This document shows, in pieces, positions 11,940 through 24,800 of a DNA stretch of 64,000 nt. The translations under genes and the position numbers were made by a program. Within the stretch, counting starts at the first letter, position 1. Each line of letters begins with the position of its first letter. Below the pieces are notes generated by a model, which saw only the letters and a list, made by a program, of their open reading frames with translations, did no database searches and had not been told where the DNA came from. The DNA is from Macrostomum hystrix (taxonomy: Eukaryota > Platyhelminthes > Macrostomidae), in the NCBI GenBank assembly GCA_950097015.1, contig CATNEN010000039.1, forward strand, positions 15,904,501-15,968,500, written 5' to 3'.

Positions 11940-14905
11940 CTGGCCCAGCCTATCATATTTTACAGTTAAATATACGGGGCCCCTGTCCGGGCTTGTATTT
12001 GCTTTGATTTTTCGTGATTTTTATTTTTCCCATTAATTTATTTTAATTAGACACCTGAATAAGGACTAAGTGGCATTTATACAATGAAACTTATGCAAGT
12101 GAACAAACATATTAACCCGAATATGTCCGGTATAGTGCATATTGGAGCTGTTACAAGTTACACCGGTAATAAGCTCCTGAGACAATGCAATGCCCACATG
12201 CATGCAGCATTATAAAAAGAAATAATTAGACCAAGCATTTAAAAAAATGCCGAAAGTTATCCTGACAAGTTAAAAATCGAATTTCATAAAAGTTTTTGCC
12301 TCCATTAGGGCTTCTGGGAGCGAGTTTGCGTTTAATCCCTGATTGCCAGGAAATCTTCGCGTTAATTACTATGTCGCCAGTTGCTCATAGAAGCACACAT
12401 GTTCGTTAGGTGAAGGTGGCGTATAAAGCTCAGCTGCATTGCTGAAAGCTTTGCTCTCACGTTTCCTCTCCCAGAAGAATGGGATTCTCAAAATTCTTTC
12501 TGATTTATTCGCCCACGTCTTAAAATGAATTAGCAAAAATGGAAGGATTATGCTTTTAGTCACCTGAGCGTCTCTTGCTGTCGAGGCGGCGAGGTCTCGA
12601 CAGCGAAACTTGCTTCTAGTAGTTTTTGCAGCTTTTGCAAAAATTAGACACCGGCCGTCTAGAGCTTTCATGTGGCTTTATTAACTTTTCCTTTTTTAGT
12701 GATATATGCAGCTGCATGGCTTCCGTGGATAAACTGTTGAAACTCTTCAGGGGGAACTATTTGTGGATGAGTCCACAACTCTTATTAGACGTCATTAGTT
12801 TTGCTTTTACCAGCTTCCATATGTGCCCTTTCTATATAATCAAAGCGATTAATATAATTATATCAAATAATTTTAAAATAATCAATGGCTTTAGGCTGGC
12901 TGGCTAATGTTGTAGACCAATTGCATAGATTCCCAACGATAAACTTATTCGTTCTTTAGATCCTCTTACAAAAGCCTTCGACGGTGCTACCTATTTTAGT
13001 TCTAAGTAGTACCGTTTTTAGTTTAAGTAGTTTGCGCTGCGCTGCGTGCAGCGCACTTCCAATGCAAACTAATATCCAAGTAATAGCTATTCAAGTGAAT
13101 ACTAGTCTTCACAGCATAATCGTAACTCTTAAAAAATCTAAGCAACTATCAGAAGAAACAAAACCTGATTTCGCATCCCAGATCCCAGAACAGCTGTTTG
13201 GTCGTTGTTACTATGGCGCGAATTTAAGTTCTTTGATTTTTTTCTTAGAACATTGTTGCTGTAAATCTGAATTTGGATTTTGGAACTTGGCAGCTTAATT
13301 GAATTTTTATGTTTTTTGCAACTGTAAATTCAAGTACTTCAAATGTTATAGCCAACATGTAACTGTGTAATTGTTATAATAAAAAACCATGTGGCAAAAC
13401 TCGTATGATAAGAAATGATATCAGGATTATTTATTTTATATTTTTTTACACCACACCAGGTAATTCTATTCTGCTCTACTAACTAGCTGGTCTAGTTATT
13501 TGTAATAGGTCCTTGCTAGCCTGTTACAGTGAAACATTTGTAATTTTTAATTTCCAATCTGATTTATAATAAGCTAACTGTGACAGAGTAGCTAGGGTGG
13601 CATGGGGCCTAATTGCTAGCTAGGGCTTTATATAGGCCATAATGTGCCTAATTGCCTAGTTGAGTAAAAATTTAGCTATTCTTTTAAATAATATACTATT
13701 TGGCCATCGTTGCTTAGTATAACTAGTTGCTTATTTTATTATTTAGCAATACAATATTAGATGACAACAAAATTAGAAAGTTTCTACCCTAATGGGTATA
13801 AAAAAGAGCCAAGATGTGCTAAATATATTCAAGCCATTGACCTAAAAGTGAGTCTAACTAACTGAAAAAATAGAAGCCTAAGGCAAAGCACATATTAGGC
13901 ATTCTAAAACATTGCTTTAGTAGATTCTTAGCTTAAAATTGTGCTATATAGAACTTTTGATATGTTCAACAACCAAAATCTTGACAATATTAATGCCAAC
14001 TTGAGGATAGAGACTTAAATGTCCCTGAGTGTGTGTATTACAGTAAATTAGTATGTGACAGCTCATTGTTGTAATATATTTATATTTACTTTTAGAATAT
14101 TTTCTTAGTTAAGAATTCCCTGATTCCTTGAACTAAGCTCTAGAAATATAATTTAATGCAAGAACAGATAGGGTAATGTATCATCAACCAAACAAGAATG
14201 TGTATTTTTTTAACTTCAAACCTAAGCTACAGATTTTCTATTTAAGATATGATGATAAATCAAAAGCCAAGTTATAGAAAACAGTTACATCTTTCTAAAA
14301 AGTATCTGCTTTTGCTATTTTATCAAATAGAAAAAGTTATTCCTGCTTTTTATCTAAAAGTGAACAATTATTTTCATGTATCTTCAAACCAAACAGAGAA
14401 TTTGATGTTTGGTTTTACAATTTGAGTGAGTGGTTTAATCTTATTTTAAGGAGTGAACTATCATGAATTATGTCATTTGAAAGCATTTTTCATGCTCTAT
14501 CGATAACTACATTTATGGTCATTTAATTGGCAAGCAACCACATACAATCTTTGTCTAAAGTACTGAAAAAACATACTGAAAAAATGTTTTTAAAAAGTAT
14601 AAAAATTTCTACTGAAACATCAATATCTTTCTTTCCTCTTAATGCTTCATTGCACATCATGCCTCAGCTTGTAGATAATTTCTTCTTTTAAATTAGTTGT
14701 TCTGTGAAACACATAGCTTGTTTCTGTCTTTCACGAGACCAAGGAAGAAGTCAAAATTCTTGTTCGGTTTTGAAGATACACTGTTCCGTTGATGATACAT
14801 TATCCTACTGTCTAAACAAAATGGTTAATTAATTTCGATGTAGCTGTATATGCGTCGTAATTTTAAATCCTGAAATGATTTCTGGGAGATTGTGCCACTC
14901 TTTGC
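11940..14905. other. unique AT-rich intergenic region
   Basis: About 3 kb without tandem repeats. Short open frames on both strands lack recognisable domains, splice partners or codon bias. Stretches near 13,480-13,760 are rich in ctagctag/taggcc motifs. I see no RNA gene or mobile-element end. Confidence 0.6.
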
Positions 14906-14909
14906 AGAG

Positions 14910-14917
14910 TATAAAAG
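14910..14917 (+). promoter_or_regulatory. candidate TATA box of the ataxin-7-like gene
   Basis: tataaaag lies 93 bp upstream of the chosen ATG at 15,003, a plausible distance for a short 5' leader. No initiator element is obvious, so this is inference. Confidence 0.45.
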
Positions 14918-15002
14918 CAAATTAGGAAGAAAACAATTGCTTTTTAAAAGGCCAGGCAGTGTGCAGAATTGAGCCAGAAGCAAGGCAGGCGGCAGCCAGT
15001 GC

Positions 15003-17214
15003 ATGGCGGACTGGAGCAGCTGGCTGCAGGATGAGGTATCGGCCATTGGTCACGCGCAGCGCAATGGCCAGCTGAATTGTCCAGCGAATCCAGAGCCGGG
15101 CAGTCCAGATGTTCCGCTGCTGCAGCTGGACTTGATGCCGCTGCTTAGCCAGACGCCGCTTAGTCGCGAATTCATCGCCCACGATTGTCGCCTATGCTCG
15201 GCCAGATTTCCTAGCCTGTTAACCCTGCTGCGTCACCTAGACTGTGCTCACAGTAAGGGACGGAAAAGGCTGCGTGCTAAACGAGGCGCCGCCGCTGCTG
15301 CTGCGGCTGCCGCGGCGGCTGCGGCTGCGGCTGCGGCTGCGGCGGCTCTGATGGCTGATTCGCCAACACTGACCCAAGCCGCTCTGCTAGCAAATTCGCC
15401 TCTGTTATTGACTAGTCCACCCTCGACTCCTGGAAATATTGGCGGAGTCGGCGTTGGTGGCAGCGGCGGCTTATCAGGCGGAGTAAAGAAGCAGAAAACT
15501 ACTGCCGGCTCGTCAAAGAACTCGGCTTCAAGAGTCGTCGCTGTTGACGACGATGAAGAAGACCTGGACGCCAACGCCGACGATGTTGAAGGGGACGAAG
15601 AGGAAGGCGGGGTAGAGGAGGAAGAGGATGTTGACGTTGACGTTGGAAACGGTCACGGCAGCAGCAGCGGTGGTATCGGCGCCAGCCCAATGGCTGCAGA
15701 GGACTCCCAGGTAAGCTCATTAATTCCAGATCCTTAAATTCCTAGATCCTCAAATCATTCAGACACTGCGTCCATTCCGCAGACTCCCCGGCTGCCCGGT
15801 CTTCTAGAAGAGGCACCTGTCAGCGTGTCACTCGAACCGGAGGAGGACGCCGTGCCGGTGGTTCGAATCCGCGAAGAGGACGACTCCTCTGGCGGCGCGG
15901 CCGCGTCTGTGGCGCAAACCGGAGGCGGCGACAGTCTGGGTGGCGACTCTTCCTCCGGCTTTGGCCAGCATCGAGTGCAGCCGCATCACTTGGCCATGTC
16001 GCCGCTGAGTGAGGTCGCTTCCTTGTCGTCGATTACCTCGCAGCAACAGCAGCAGCAGCAGCGTCACAGTCATCAGCACAAGATGCGCGTCCTGCCTTTG
16101 CGCGATCGCGCATTCAACCCAGACATTCACTGCGGCGTCGTGGCAGCCGATTCCGGGCAGCGCTGCGTCCGTTCGCTGACGTGCAAGAAGCACAGTCTGC
16201 GAGATAGGCGCGCTGTGCCAGGACGCACTAGGCCATTTGACGTCTTGTTGCAGGCCAGCCGCAACCTCAAAGCCACCAATGCCACGTCGTCGCAGACATC
16301 CCAGGCTGTTCAACAGTCCAGCGGCGCCTGTTCTGTATCGTCGGCGCCGCCTCCGAATCTGTCCTTAGCGTCGGCGACCTCTTCGTCTACGCTGGCCTCC
16401 GTTAGCAGTTCGCCGCAGTTCTCGTCGCTTTCATCGTCTGCGCAGCAAAAGCAGCAGCATCAGCAGCAGTCAGTGTTCCGCAAGCAGCAGGTGATGCTTA
16501 TTCCAACTGCTAGCGCACTTTTTTCGGCGTCGTCATCATCTCCAGCGTCGCCACCGTCGACTGCGCCAGGCAGTGTTGATGTGAGTTTTATCTACGGTTA
16601 TTTTGTGTAAATTTGCCAAGATAAGCCTACCATGTCCATTGTGTGCCATGTAGATATTCCATCTCTCGCAGGTGTACTCTTCCGACGAGGATTTCCTGGA
16701 ATTTCCGACGCCAGCTCCCACACCTGCGCCGTTGCTTTCTGAGCAGCAGCAGCAGCCAGTTTCAGAGGCTGGCATTGGCGCCCAATTTCGTTGCCTGGGC
16801 GCGCCGCAGCCGCTTCTGCTGTTGCGTCGCAACCGATTTGCAGCGAATTCAAATTCAACAGCTCCCGCCTATACTACTGCCGCTGGCTCAGTAGATGGTT
16901 GCGCTAGCAGCGGCGGGACCTTGGCTCTGCTGGCCTGGGCTCGACGGCGCACCCTGACTCCCATGGCCGGCATCGGAGCTCATTGTCGGAACCGCCTGGC
17001 GCAGCACAGGACCGTCCTGCAGCCGCCACAGCAGCAGCATCATCATTCCATGCTGCAGCACAGCTATTATCAGCAACAGCAGCAACAGCAGAATTTTATT
17101 GCTTCGCCGTTAGTGCTTGGCGGTGGTGGTTCGAATCCGCAACTGTCAGCCTCGGCTATTGTTAAACAACAACAGCAGCAGCAGCAGCTAGCGCATCAGG
17201 CTAAGCAGCGATGA
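15003..17214 (+). CDS. ATXN7-like: ataxin-7-like SAGA subunit (SCA7 domain), 3 exons
   Basis: Exons 15003-15710, 15783-16580 and 16672-17214, all phase 0, joined by short introns (72 and 91 bp) with GTAAGC/GTGAGT donors; total 682 aa. Ataxin-7/Sgf73 proteins anchor the deubiquitinase module in the nuclear SAGA coactivator complex. Exon 1 has a C-x2-C...H-x4-H zinc-binding motif (DCRLC...RHLDCAH, residues about 60-82) followed by an alanine run of over 20 residues and an acidic Asp/Glu tract. Exon 2 holds the diagnostic SCA7 domain (HCGV...[15 protein letters not shown], then RRAVPGR and PFDVLL). Exon 3 has several short glutamine runs and ends with TGA. The rest is low-complexity Ser/Gln/Pro. 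The start fits a TATA box 93 bp upstream, but an upstream exon cannot be excluded. Which vertebrate paralogue (ATXN7, ATXN7L1, ATXN7L2) it matches best is not resolvable by eye. Confidence 0.88.
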
Positions 17215-17384
17215 ATTGGCTCAAGAAACTCAACAAAATCCTCAGATAGCACGTCTCCGTTTAAATCCCTTCCCAACAGATCACCCTATGTTTTCCATGC
17301 ATCCACATCTACACTCACATTTACACCCTGTCACTCGTTCGTTATTCCAAATTACACTCTCTTTCCAGTGTACATGCAATCATT

Positions 17385-18985
17385 CCCTGTACACCCTCCC
17401 ACTCTAATGTACACTCTCCCACTCCAATGTACACCCTCACACTCCAATGTACACCCTAACACTACAATCTACACCCTCCCACTCCAATGTACACCCTCCC
17501 AATCCAATCTACACCCTCCCAATCCAATTTACACCCTCCCAATCCAATTTACACCCTCCCACTCCAATTTACACCCTCCCAATCCAATTTACACCCTCCC
17601 AATCCAATTTACACCCTCCCAATCCAATTTACACCCTCCCACTCCAATCTACACCCTCCCACTCGAATCTACACTCTTCCACTCCAATCTACACTCTTCC
17701 ACTCCAATCTACACTCTTCCACTCCAATCTACACTCTTCCACTCCAATCTACACTCTTCCACTCCAATCTACACTCTTCCACTCCAATCTACACTCTTCC
17801 AATCCAATCTACACCTTCCCAATTTAGACCCTCCCAATCCAATTTAGACCCTCCCACTCCAATTTAGACCCTCCCACTCCAATTTAGACCCTCCCACTCC
17901 AATTTAGACCCTCCCAATCCAATTTAGACCCTCCCACTCCAATTTAGACCCTCCCAATCCAATTTAGACCCTCCCACTCCAATTTAGACCCTCCCACTCC
18001 AATTTAGACCCTCCCAATCCAATTTAGACCCTCCCACTCCAATTTAGACCCTCCCAATCCAATTTACACCCTCCCAATCCAATTTACACCCTCCCAATCC
18101 AATTTACACCCTCCCAATCCAATTTACACCCTCCCAATCCAATTTACACCCTCCCAATCCAATTTACACCCTCCCAATCCAATTTACACCCTCCCAATCC
18201 AATTTACACCCTCCCAATCCAATTTACACCCTCCCAATCCAATTTACACCCTCCCAATCCAATTTACACCCTCCCAATCCAATTTACACCCTCCCAATCC
18301 AATTTACACCCTCCCAATCCAATTTACACCTTCCCAATTTAGACCCTCCCACTCCAATCTACACCCTCCCAATCCAATTTAGACCCTCCCACTCCAATCT
18401 ACACCCTCCCAATCCAATTTACACCCTCCCAATCCAATTTACACCCTCCCAATCCAATTTACACCCTCCCAATCCAATTTACACCCTCCCAATCCAATTT
18501 AGACCCTCCCAATCCAATTTAGACCCTCCCACTCCAATTTACACCCTCCCAATCCAATTTAGACCCTCCCACTCCAATCTACACCCTCCCAATCCAATTT
18601 ACACCCTCCCAATCCAATTTACACCCTCCCAATCCAATTTACACCCTCCCAATCCAATTTAGACCCTCCCACTCCAATCTACACCCTCCCAATCCAATTT
18701 ACACCCTCCCAATCCAATTTACACCCTCCCAATCCAATTTACACCCTCCCAATCCAATTTACACCCTCCCACTCCAATTTACACCCTCCCAATCCAATTT
18801 ACACCCTCCCAATCCAATTTACACCCTCCCAATCCAATTTACACCCTCCCACTCCAATCTACACCCTCCCAATCCAATTTACACCCTCCCAATCCAATTT
18901 ACACCCTCCCACTCCAGTGTACACCCTCCCACTCCAGTGTACACCCTCCCACTCTTATGTACACCCTCCCACTATAATGTACACC
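17385..18985. repeat. 20-bp minisatellite, almost G-free on the + strand
   Basis: About 80 copies of a 20-bp unit (aatttacaccctcccaatcc) start just after the ataxin-7-like gene. Variants interchange actcc/aatcc, tctacac/tttacac and tttagac. Blocks of identical variants (for example 18,061-18,330) indicate local homogenisation. Apart from the tttagac variants and the flanks, the + strand has no guanine for over a kilobase. Open frames of 126-159 codons across it are repeat artefacts. Confidence 0.95.
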
Positions 18986-19689
18986 TAATCCGGAGCTAAG
19001 TGCATCACCATCCGACAAGTGCCAGTTGTATCGTGTTCTGAGAGCAATAAAAAGCTAAATGTATGTTTTTTTTCGCTGGACAAAAATAGTGACTGCACTT
19101 CATTTGTCTATAATTCAATAATTTTGCAATTAAATTGCGAATTTATATTCAGAAACACAGATAGGTGCTTTTGTTGGGTTGTAGTATTGCTTGTACGTAC
19201 GTCGTAGAATCATAATAATTAACTGTCTCGTTACTTAACTTAAGGAATGGCTACTCAAGAACCTTTTAAACCTTTGCTCGTGTCGTAGTGGCTTTCAGTT
19301 TGCGTTTCTCTGCATTGACCATTAGAAAAGTGTCAGTTAAAACTGACTGCCCGTTTGAAGAGGTACTGAATTGAAATTTGCTTTAATTTGCAAATCTGTG
19401 CAAGTTTTTTTATTTCCTCCGTTCACTTAAATGAATTTCGTGCATGCTTTAACAGTTGAAATCGGTCTTAACTGAACTGAATTCCTTAGCTTTTTCTATC
19501 GTTTAGAAAACAAAAATACAACAATAAGCGATTTGAGAACTCTGCTTTCATACGCACGTTTTTTACATTTTCAAATTGACTACAGAAAGATTACTTACTG
19601 TTTGTACTTTTATTTAATGCTTATTTGCTGAATAATTCAAATCTATTGTTAAGTACAGTTGGATTGCTTAGTTTATCTTGAGAACAACA

Positions 19690-20050
19690 TTATGATGTTA
19701 GACATGAAGTTTATTACTCCATACTATACATGCATTGACAAGAATATGATAGACAGAGCTCGAACATGTTAGACATAAGCTGAAGCATGGTAGACAATTC
19801 ATAGAACACGTGAGACATAATTAGAACACGTGAGACATAATTAGAACACGTGAGACACGAAATCAAGGATGTTAGACATGAGCTAGAACATGTTAGACAA
19901 TAGATAGAACATATAGTTAGACCTTATATTGAACATGTTGATGATTCAAATGATTAGGTTGGACATTTGATTTTGATCAAACAATCGAACATGTTAGACC
20001 TAAAATCGAATATGTTAGACATGAGCTCGAGCTTGTTAGACTTCACAAGA
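19690..20050. repeat. degenerate ~20-bp repeat (gaaca[t/c]gt[t/g]agacata)
   Basis: An imperfect tandem run built on agaacacgtgagacataatt and diverged relatives such as gaacatgttagacataagct. The clearest identical copies are at about 19,805-19,860; the flanks are strongly eroded. The flanking 19.0-19.7 and 20.05-20.58 kb are unique, with no gene that I recognise. Confidence 0.75.
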
Positions 20051-20589
20051 GAGCAAATGCTCTCATTAAATTTCTTTGCCAAATGTCTTTCTACGAGTAT
20101 CTGGTCTGATCTTGCTAATTATTTCAATGGAGGAGAAATTTAACGGCTTAATTTCGTGGCCGCGACGGGTGAATGACTTTCCGGCCAATCTCGGTGATGA
20201 TGTCGATTCCAGTATCTGGCAGGCTTCCGCTGCGTCAGGCGTCAACTCTCCGGTTTAGGAGCATTTATTGTGAAATTCCGGCTTTCGAAGCGGATTCACC
20301 TGAGGCATAAAATCGTACGGATCAGCCGCCACGCAGCGGCACAATGGGTCGTGCAGGACGATGCAAACGGCCATTTGTAGTGAAACTCATCGTACACGCA
20401 TTTTTGGAAAAAATCGCCCAGTAGATCTCATGACCTGTACCAAACCGTTGGCGAAGCGCGGCAGAGTTCAAGATCCGTATTATAGTTCATGAACTTGTGG
20501 CCCGGCACACTCAGCGCGATGGCGTTCAGTACACTGCTGTAGGGAAAAAGTTTCAAGACAATGTGTATGGGAATACAATTGATTCAACA

Positions 20590-21345
20590 GTCTGGGATCT
20601 GAATGGTTGGGGATTCGACTGTCAGGGGATCTGAATGGTTGGGGATTTGGCTGTCAGGGGATCTGAATGGTTGGGGATTCGACTGTCAGGGGATCTGAAT
20701 GGTTGGGGTTTCGACTGTCAGGGGATCTGAATGGTTGGGGATTCGACTGTCAGGGGATCTGAATGGTTGGGGTTTCGACTGTCAGGGGATCTGAATGGTT
20801 GGGGATTCGACTGTCAGGGGATCTGAATGGTTGGGGATTCGACTGTCAGGGGATCTGAATGGTTGGGGTTTCGACTGTCAGGGGATCTGAATGGTTGGGG
20901 ATTCGACTGTCAGGGGATCTGAATGGTTGGGGATTCGACTGTCAGGGGATCTGAATGGTTGGGGTTTCGACTGTCAGGGGATCTGAATGGTTGGGGATTC
21001 GACTGTCAGGGAATATGAATGGTTGGGGATTTGACTGTCAGGGAATATGAATGGTTGGGGATTTGACTGTCAGGGGATCTGAATGGTTGGGGATTCAACT
21101 GTCAGGGGATCTGAATGGTTGGGGATTCGACTGTCAGGGGATCTGAATGGTTGGGGTTTCGACTGTCAGGGGATCTGAATGGTTGGGGATTCGACTGTCA
21201 GGGAATATGAATGGTTGGGGATTTGACTGTCAGGGAATATGAATGGTTGGGGATTTGACTGTCAGGGGATCTGAATGGTTGGGGATTCAACTGTCAGGGG
21301 ATCTGAATGGTTTGGGATTCGACTGTCAGGGAATATGAATCCACT
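20590..21345. repeat. 32-bp minisatellite, about 23 copies
   Basis: Units of 32 bp (ggggatctgaatggttgggg plus att/ttt-cgactgtca). Two unit types, one with ggattcg and one with ggtttcg, are interspersed, and a third with gggaatatgaatgg occurs in pairs near 21,010 and 21,205. This indicates duplication of a multi-unit block. Confidence 0.93.
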
Positions 21346-21469
21346 GTTAAATGTGGTAATATGAGAGTCCCTATTTTAGAAGGCGATTTTTTATATTAGT
21401 TGCATGGCCGATTGTTGCATGGGTTGTTAATAGTCGGTTAACTGTTTATGTCTGACAGTTTATGTACAC

Positions 21470-21590
21470 CAGGGTCGGCAAACTCCGGCCCGCGGGCCAG
21501 ATGCGGCCCTCGAAGCTCCCAAATCTGGCCCGTTGCCCCTTCTAAAACCTATTAGTATCCTGTCTCGTCTCTCCGTGTATCCGAGCCCTG
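21470..21590. mobile_element. 121-bp hAT-type MITE
   Basis: Starts cagggtcggcaaactccggc and ends ccgagccctg, short imperfect terminal inverted repeats of a type common in non-autonomous hAT elements. Flanks atgtacac (21,462-21,469) and gtgtacac (21,591-21,598) match at 7 of 8 positions, as expected for an old 8-bp hAT target duplication. There is no coding capacity. Confidence 0.75.
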
Positions 21591-21873
21591 GTGTACACTA
21601 TTACTTTGCCTTGTGGGCTTGCCCCCATGTCAGTACTTGAGGGCTAAATTCATGCCTAGATAAAGCAATCGAGGCACCTTAATAAGTAAATGAATATTCG
21701 TCATCATGAAAAGGCTATTATACTGAAGTGTTTATCTGTTGTACATTAAATCCTTATCAATTTTAGTTGCGCAGATACAGTCTTTTAAATAAAAAGAGCA
21801 GAAATGACTGTCCGAGAGTTAGTCGCGTGGTTTCTCTTTACAGTTACAGATTGTTTTGATCCCTTATTGTGAA

Positions 21874-24800
21874 ATGAGAGCCAAATATTTGCTAACTTTT
21901 ATTTTAACTGGTGCAATCGTACAAGGTGCTTTTGTCCATAGAATGAGCATCAGCAGCAGCAGTTGGCGCTTTTCCGAGGACCAGCGGCAAACCATGGCAG
22001 TAACCAGACTGTCGGAACGCCTACTGGGACACGATGCATCCAGATTTACATTCAGTGTGACTCCAGATGCCCAGCTGCCCAGGCATCAAGCTCTGGTAAT
22101 GCAGACTGTGGTATATTAGCTGTCCTAGGTTTGTTAGAGTAGAAACGCTGCGTTCTTTTTCAAATAGTTATAATCTCACAAGGGAACATGTTTGTGTATT
22201 TGAGGAGCACACTTACATTGACATTGCTTTAGTTCAACTTAGCAATAAAATAGGTATCATTTGCGTGGGAGAGACTAGATCCAAATGCGAGAGACTAGAT
22301 CTAGATGGGAGAGACTAGATCTAGATGGGAGAGAATAGATCCAGATGGGAGAGAATAGATCCAGATGGGAGAGAATAGATCTATATATTTATAGTGAAAT
22401 TCTGGATTTCACTCCTATTCTCCTATTCTAGATGGGAGAGAATAGATCTAGATGGGAGAGAATAGATCCAGATGGGAGAGACTAGATCTAGATGGGAGAG
22501 AATAGATCCAGATGGGAGAGAATAGATCCGGATGGGAGAGACTGGATCCAGATGGGAGAGAATAGATCTAGATGGGAGAGAATAGATCCAGATAGGAGAG
22601 AATAGATCAAGATGGGAGAGAATAGATCAAGATGGGAGAGACTGGATATAGATGGGAGAGTCTGGATCTAGATGGGAGAGAATAGATCCAGATAGGAGAG
22701 AATAGATCCAGATGGGAGAGAATAGATCAAGATGGGAGAGACTGGATATAGATGGGAGAGTCTGGATCTAGATGGGAGAGACTAGATCCAGATGGGAGAG
22801 ACTAGATCTAGATGGGAGAGAATAGATCCAGATGGGAGAGAATAGATCCGGATGGGAGAGACTGGATCCAGATGGGAGAGAATAGATCTAGATGGGAGAG
22901 AATAGATCCAGATAGGAGAGAATAGATCCAGATGGGAGAGACTGGATATAGATGGGAGAGTCTGGATCTAGATGGGAGAGACTAGATCCAGATGGGAGAG
23001 ACTAGATCCAGATGGGAGAGATAAGTTTACATTTAACATTATTCTCAATGATGGAATACACTCGAAAGCATCCCCCTGGTCGCAAGGTAAAAAACACGGG
23101 GCCCAACAGTGTGAGTATCACTGGCAATTCCGGAGTTGCCGCCGCATGGGCCCTTCATCGCTACCTGACTGAGCACTGCTCAGCACTGGTGGCCTGGTCC
23201 GCCGCCCAGGTAGCCCTGCCGCCCGATCACCTGCCCATGGTCCATCAAGGTCAACTGAACCTATCATCATTGGACACGTACACAGCCATGCCGAATGTGG
23301 TTACATTTTCCTATTCCTATGTCTGGTGGAACTTCTCAGATTGGGAACGCCACATCGACTGGATGGCCCTGCACGGCGTGAACCTGGCCTATTCGCTAAC
23401 CGGCTTTGAACAGGTGTTCGCCAACGCCATGCTCAGTTTTGGCCTAACAGCAGCCGATCTGGAGACCTATTTTCCTGGGCCTGCCTTTCTGGCCTGGTGA
23501 GGATTTGAAAGTTGCTGGGCTTATAAATCTGATGTTAAGTAATAAATAAATAAATTTATGATAATTAATGTCAGGTGTTACTTCTGACTCTCGCAAAAGT
23601 GAAGCCCCTGTGGGCGGTCAACGGTCAATTTTTTTGGGGCGCAGCCGCGGAGAGAAGGCTTGGGGGCTTGTCGTGCAATTTACGCCCTTGTAGGCCAACC
23701 TCAAAGGCACAAAGGCAAAGGAGAGTGTACACTGCCTGACGATGTAAAAGTCAGGGTAGATGTACACACCCTGTTTAAGCGTACGGTGTGCGTGTGTGCT
23801 TAAGAGTCAGCGAAATGGGCAGAATTGCCTCCTCGCTGGTTGCGGGTTAGTGTCACCGAATGATGTGCCATTGCGCGCAACACTCCTGCAAGCATTATTA
23901 TTATTGCTTAGTGATCAGAGTGATGGACTTCAGATGCTCCGCGCAATAGCTGCGGCTGTGCCTCACAGACCCTGCAGATATTATCATTATCAAACAGGCA
24001 AAAGGGACAGAACATCCGTGTCTTATACTAATGGACTTTGCCTAATTGTGCTTAGACTATCTTTTACTCGGCATTATTTACAGGGGCCGCATGGGTAACC
24101 TGAAGTCCTGGGGCGGCCCTTTGCCAGACTTCTGGCGCCGGAACCAAGCCGACCTGCAGCGCCGAATTCTTGAAAGGATGACGTCACTGGGCATGACGCC
24201 CGTGCTGCAGGGCTTTTCTGGCATGGTCCCTGACGCATTTGTTCAGTAAGTTTTAACAAATATTTGTTCATCGTCAAATATTTTTTTGTTTTGAGCTACG
24301 TAGCTTTGTGTTAAAACTTTTTCCAACTTCTATATAATTGGAAATAGTTGGATGGGGCTGTTCAGTCCATGGACCACCTTCAATTATCCCAGCTAATGTA
24401 GTTAAGTGTCTTCCAAAGGAACACAAATACTCGTAGTTTCAGTGGACTATGGAGTTCAGTGAACTCCAAATCTTAAAGTTGTGAGTCTGACAGTCTAATC
24501 TAGGCTACAGTCCTTGTTGAGCAACATGAGCTAAGCTATGTGATTTCTGTGAATTTCCAATATTGAAGGACGTTTTTCAAAAAGGCAGTCAATCAATTAG
24601 TCTAAAAATGAATTTGTTTAAACTAAACTCAAACGAATTGCAAATGGTAGCATGGCGGGTCAAGCGCAAGGCAGTTCCAAAATAGGAAAATACGAGTATT
24701 GACCAATGCTATTTCTATCGGTAAAGTTAATTCCTAGTAACAGTTCAAATACCATTTAAATCGATGTGCACTTAGATTAGATTAGCTAATCGCTTTTAAA

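Noticed and set aside
12369-13298. Three frames of 93-104 codons
   Set aside because: AT-rich sequence, no domains, overlapping on opposite strands, no transcript signals.
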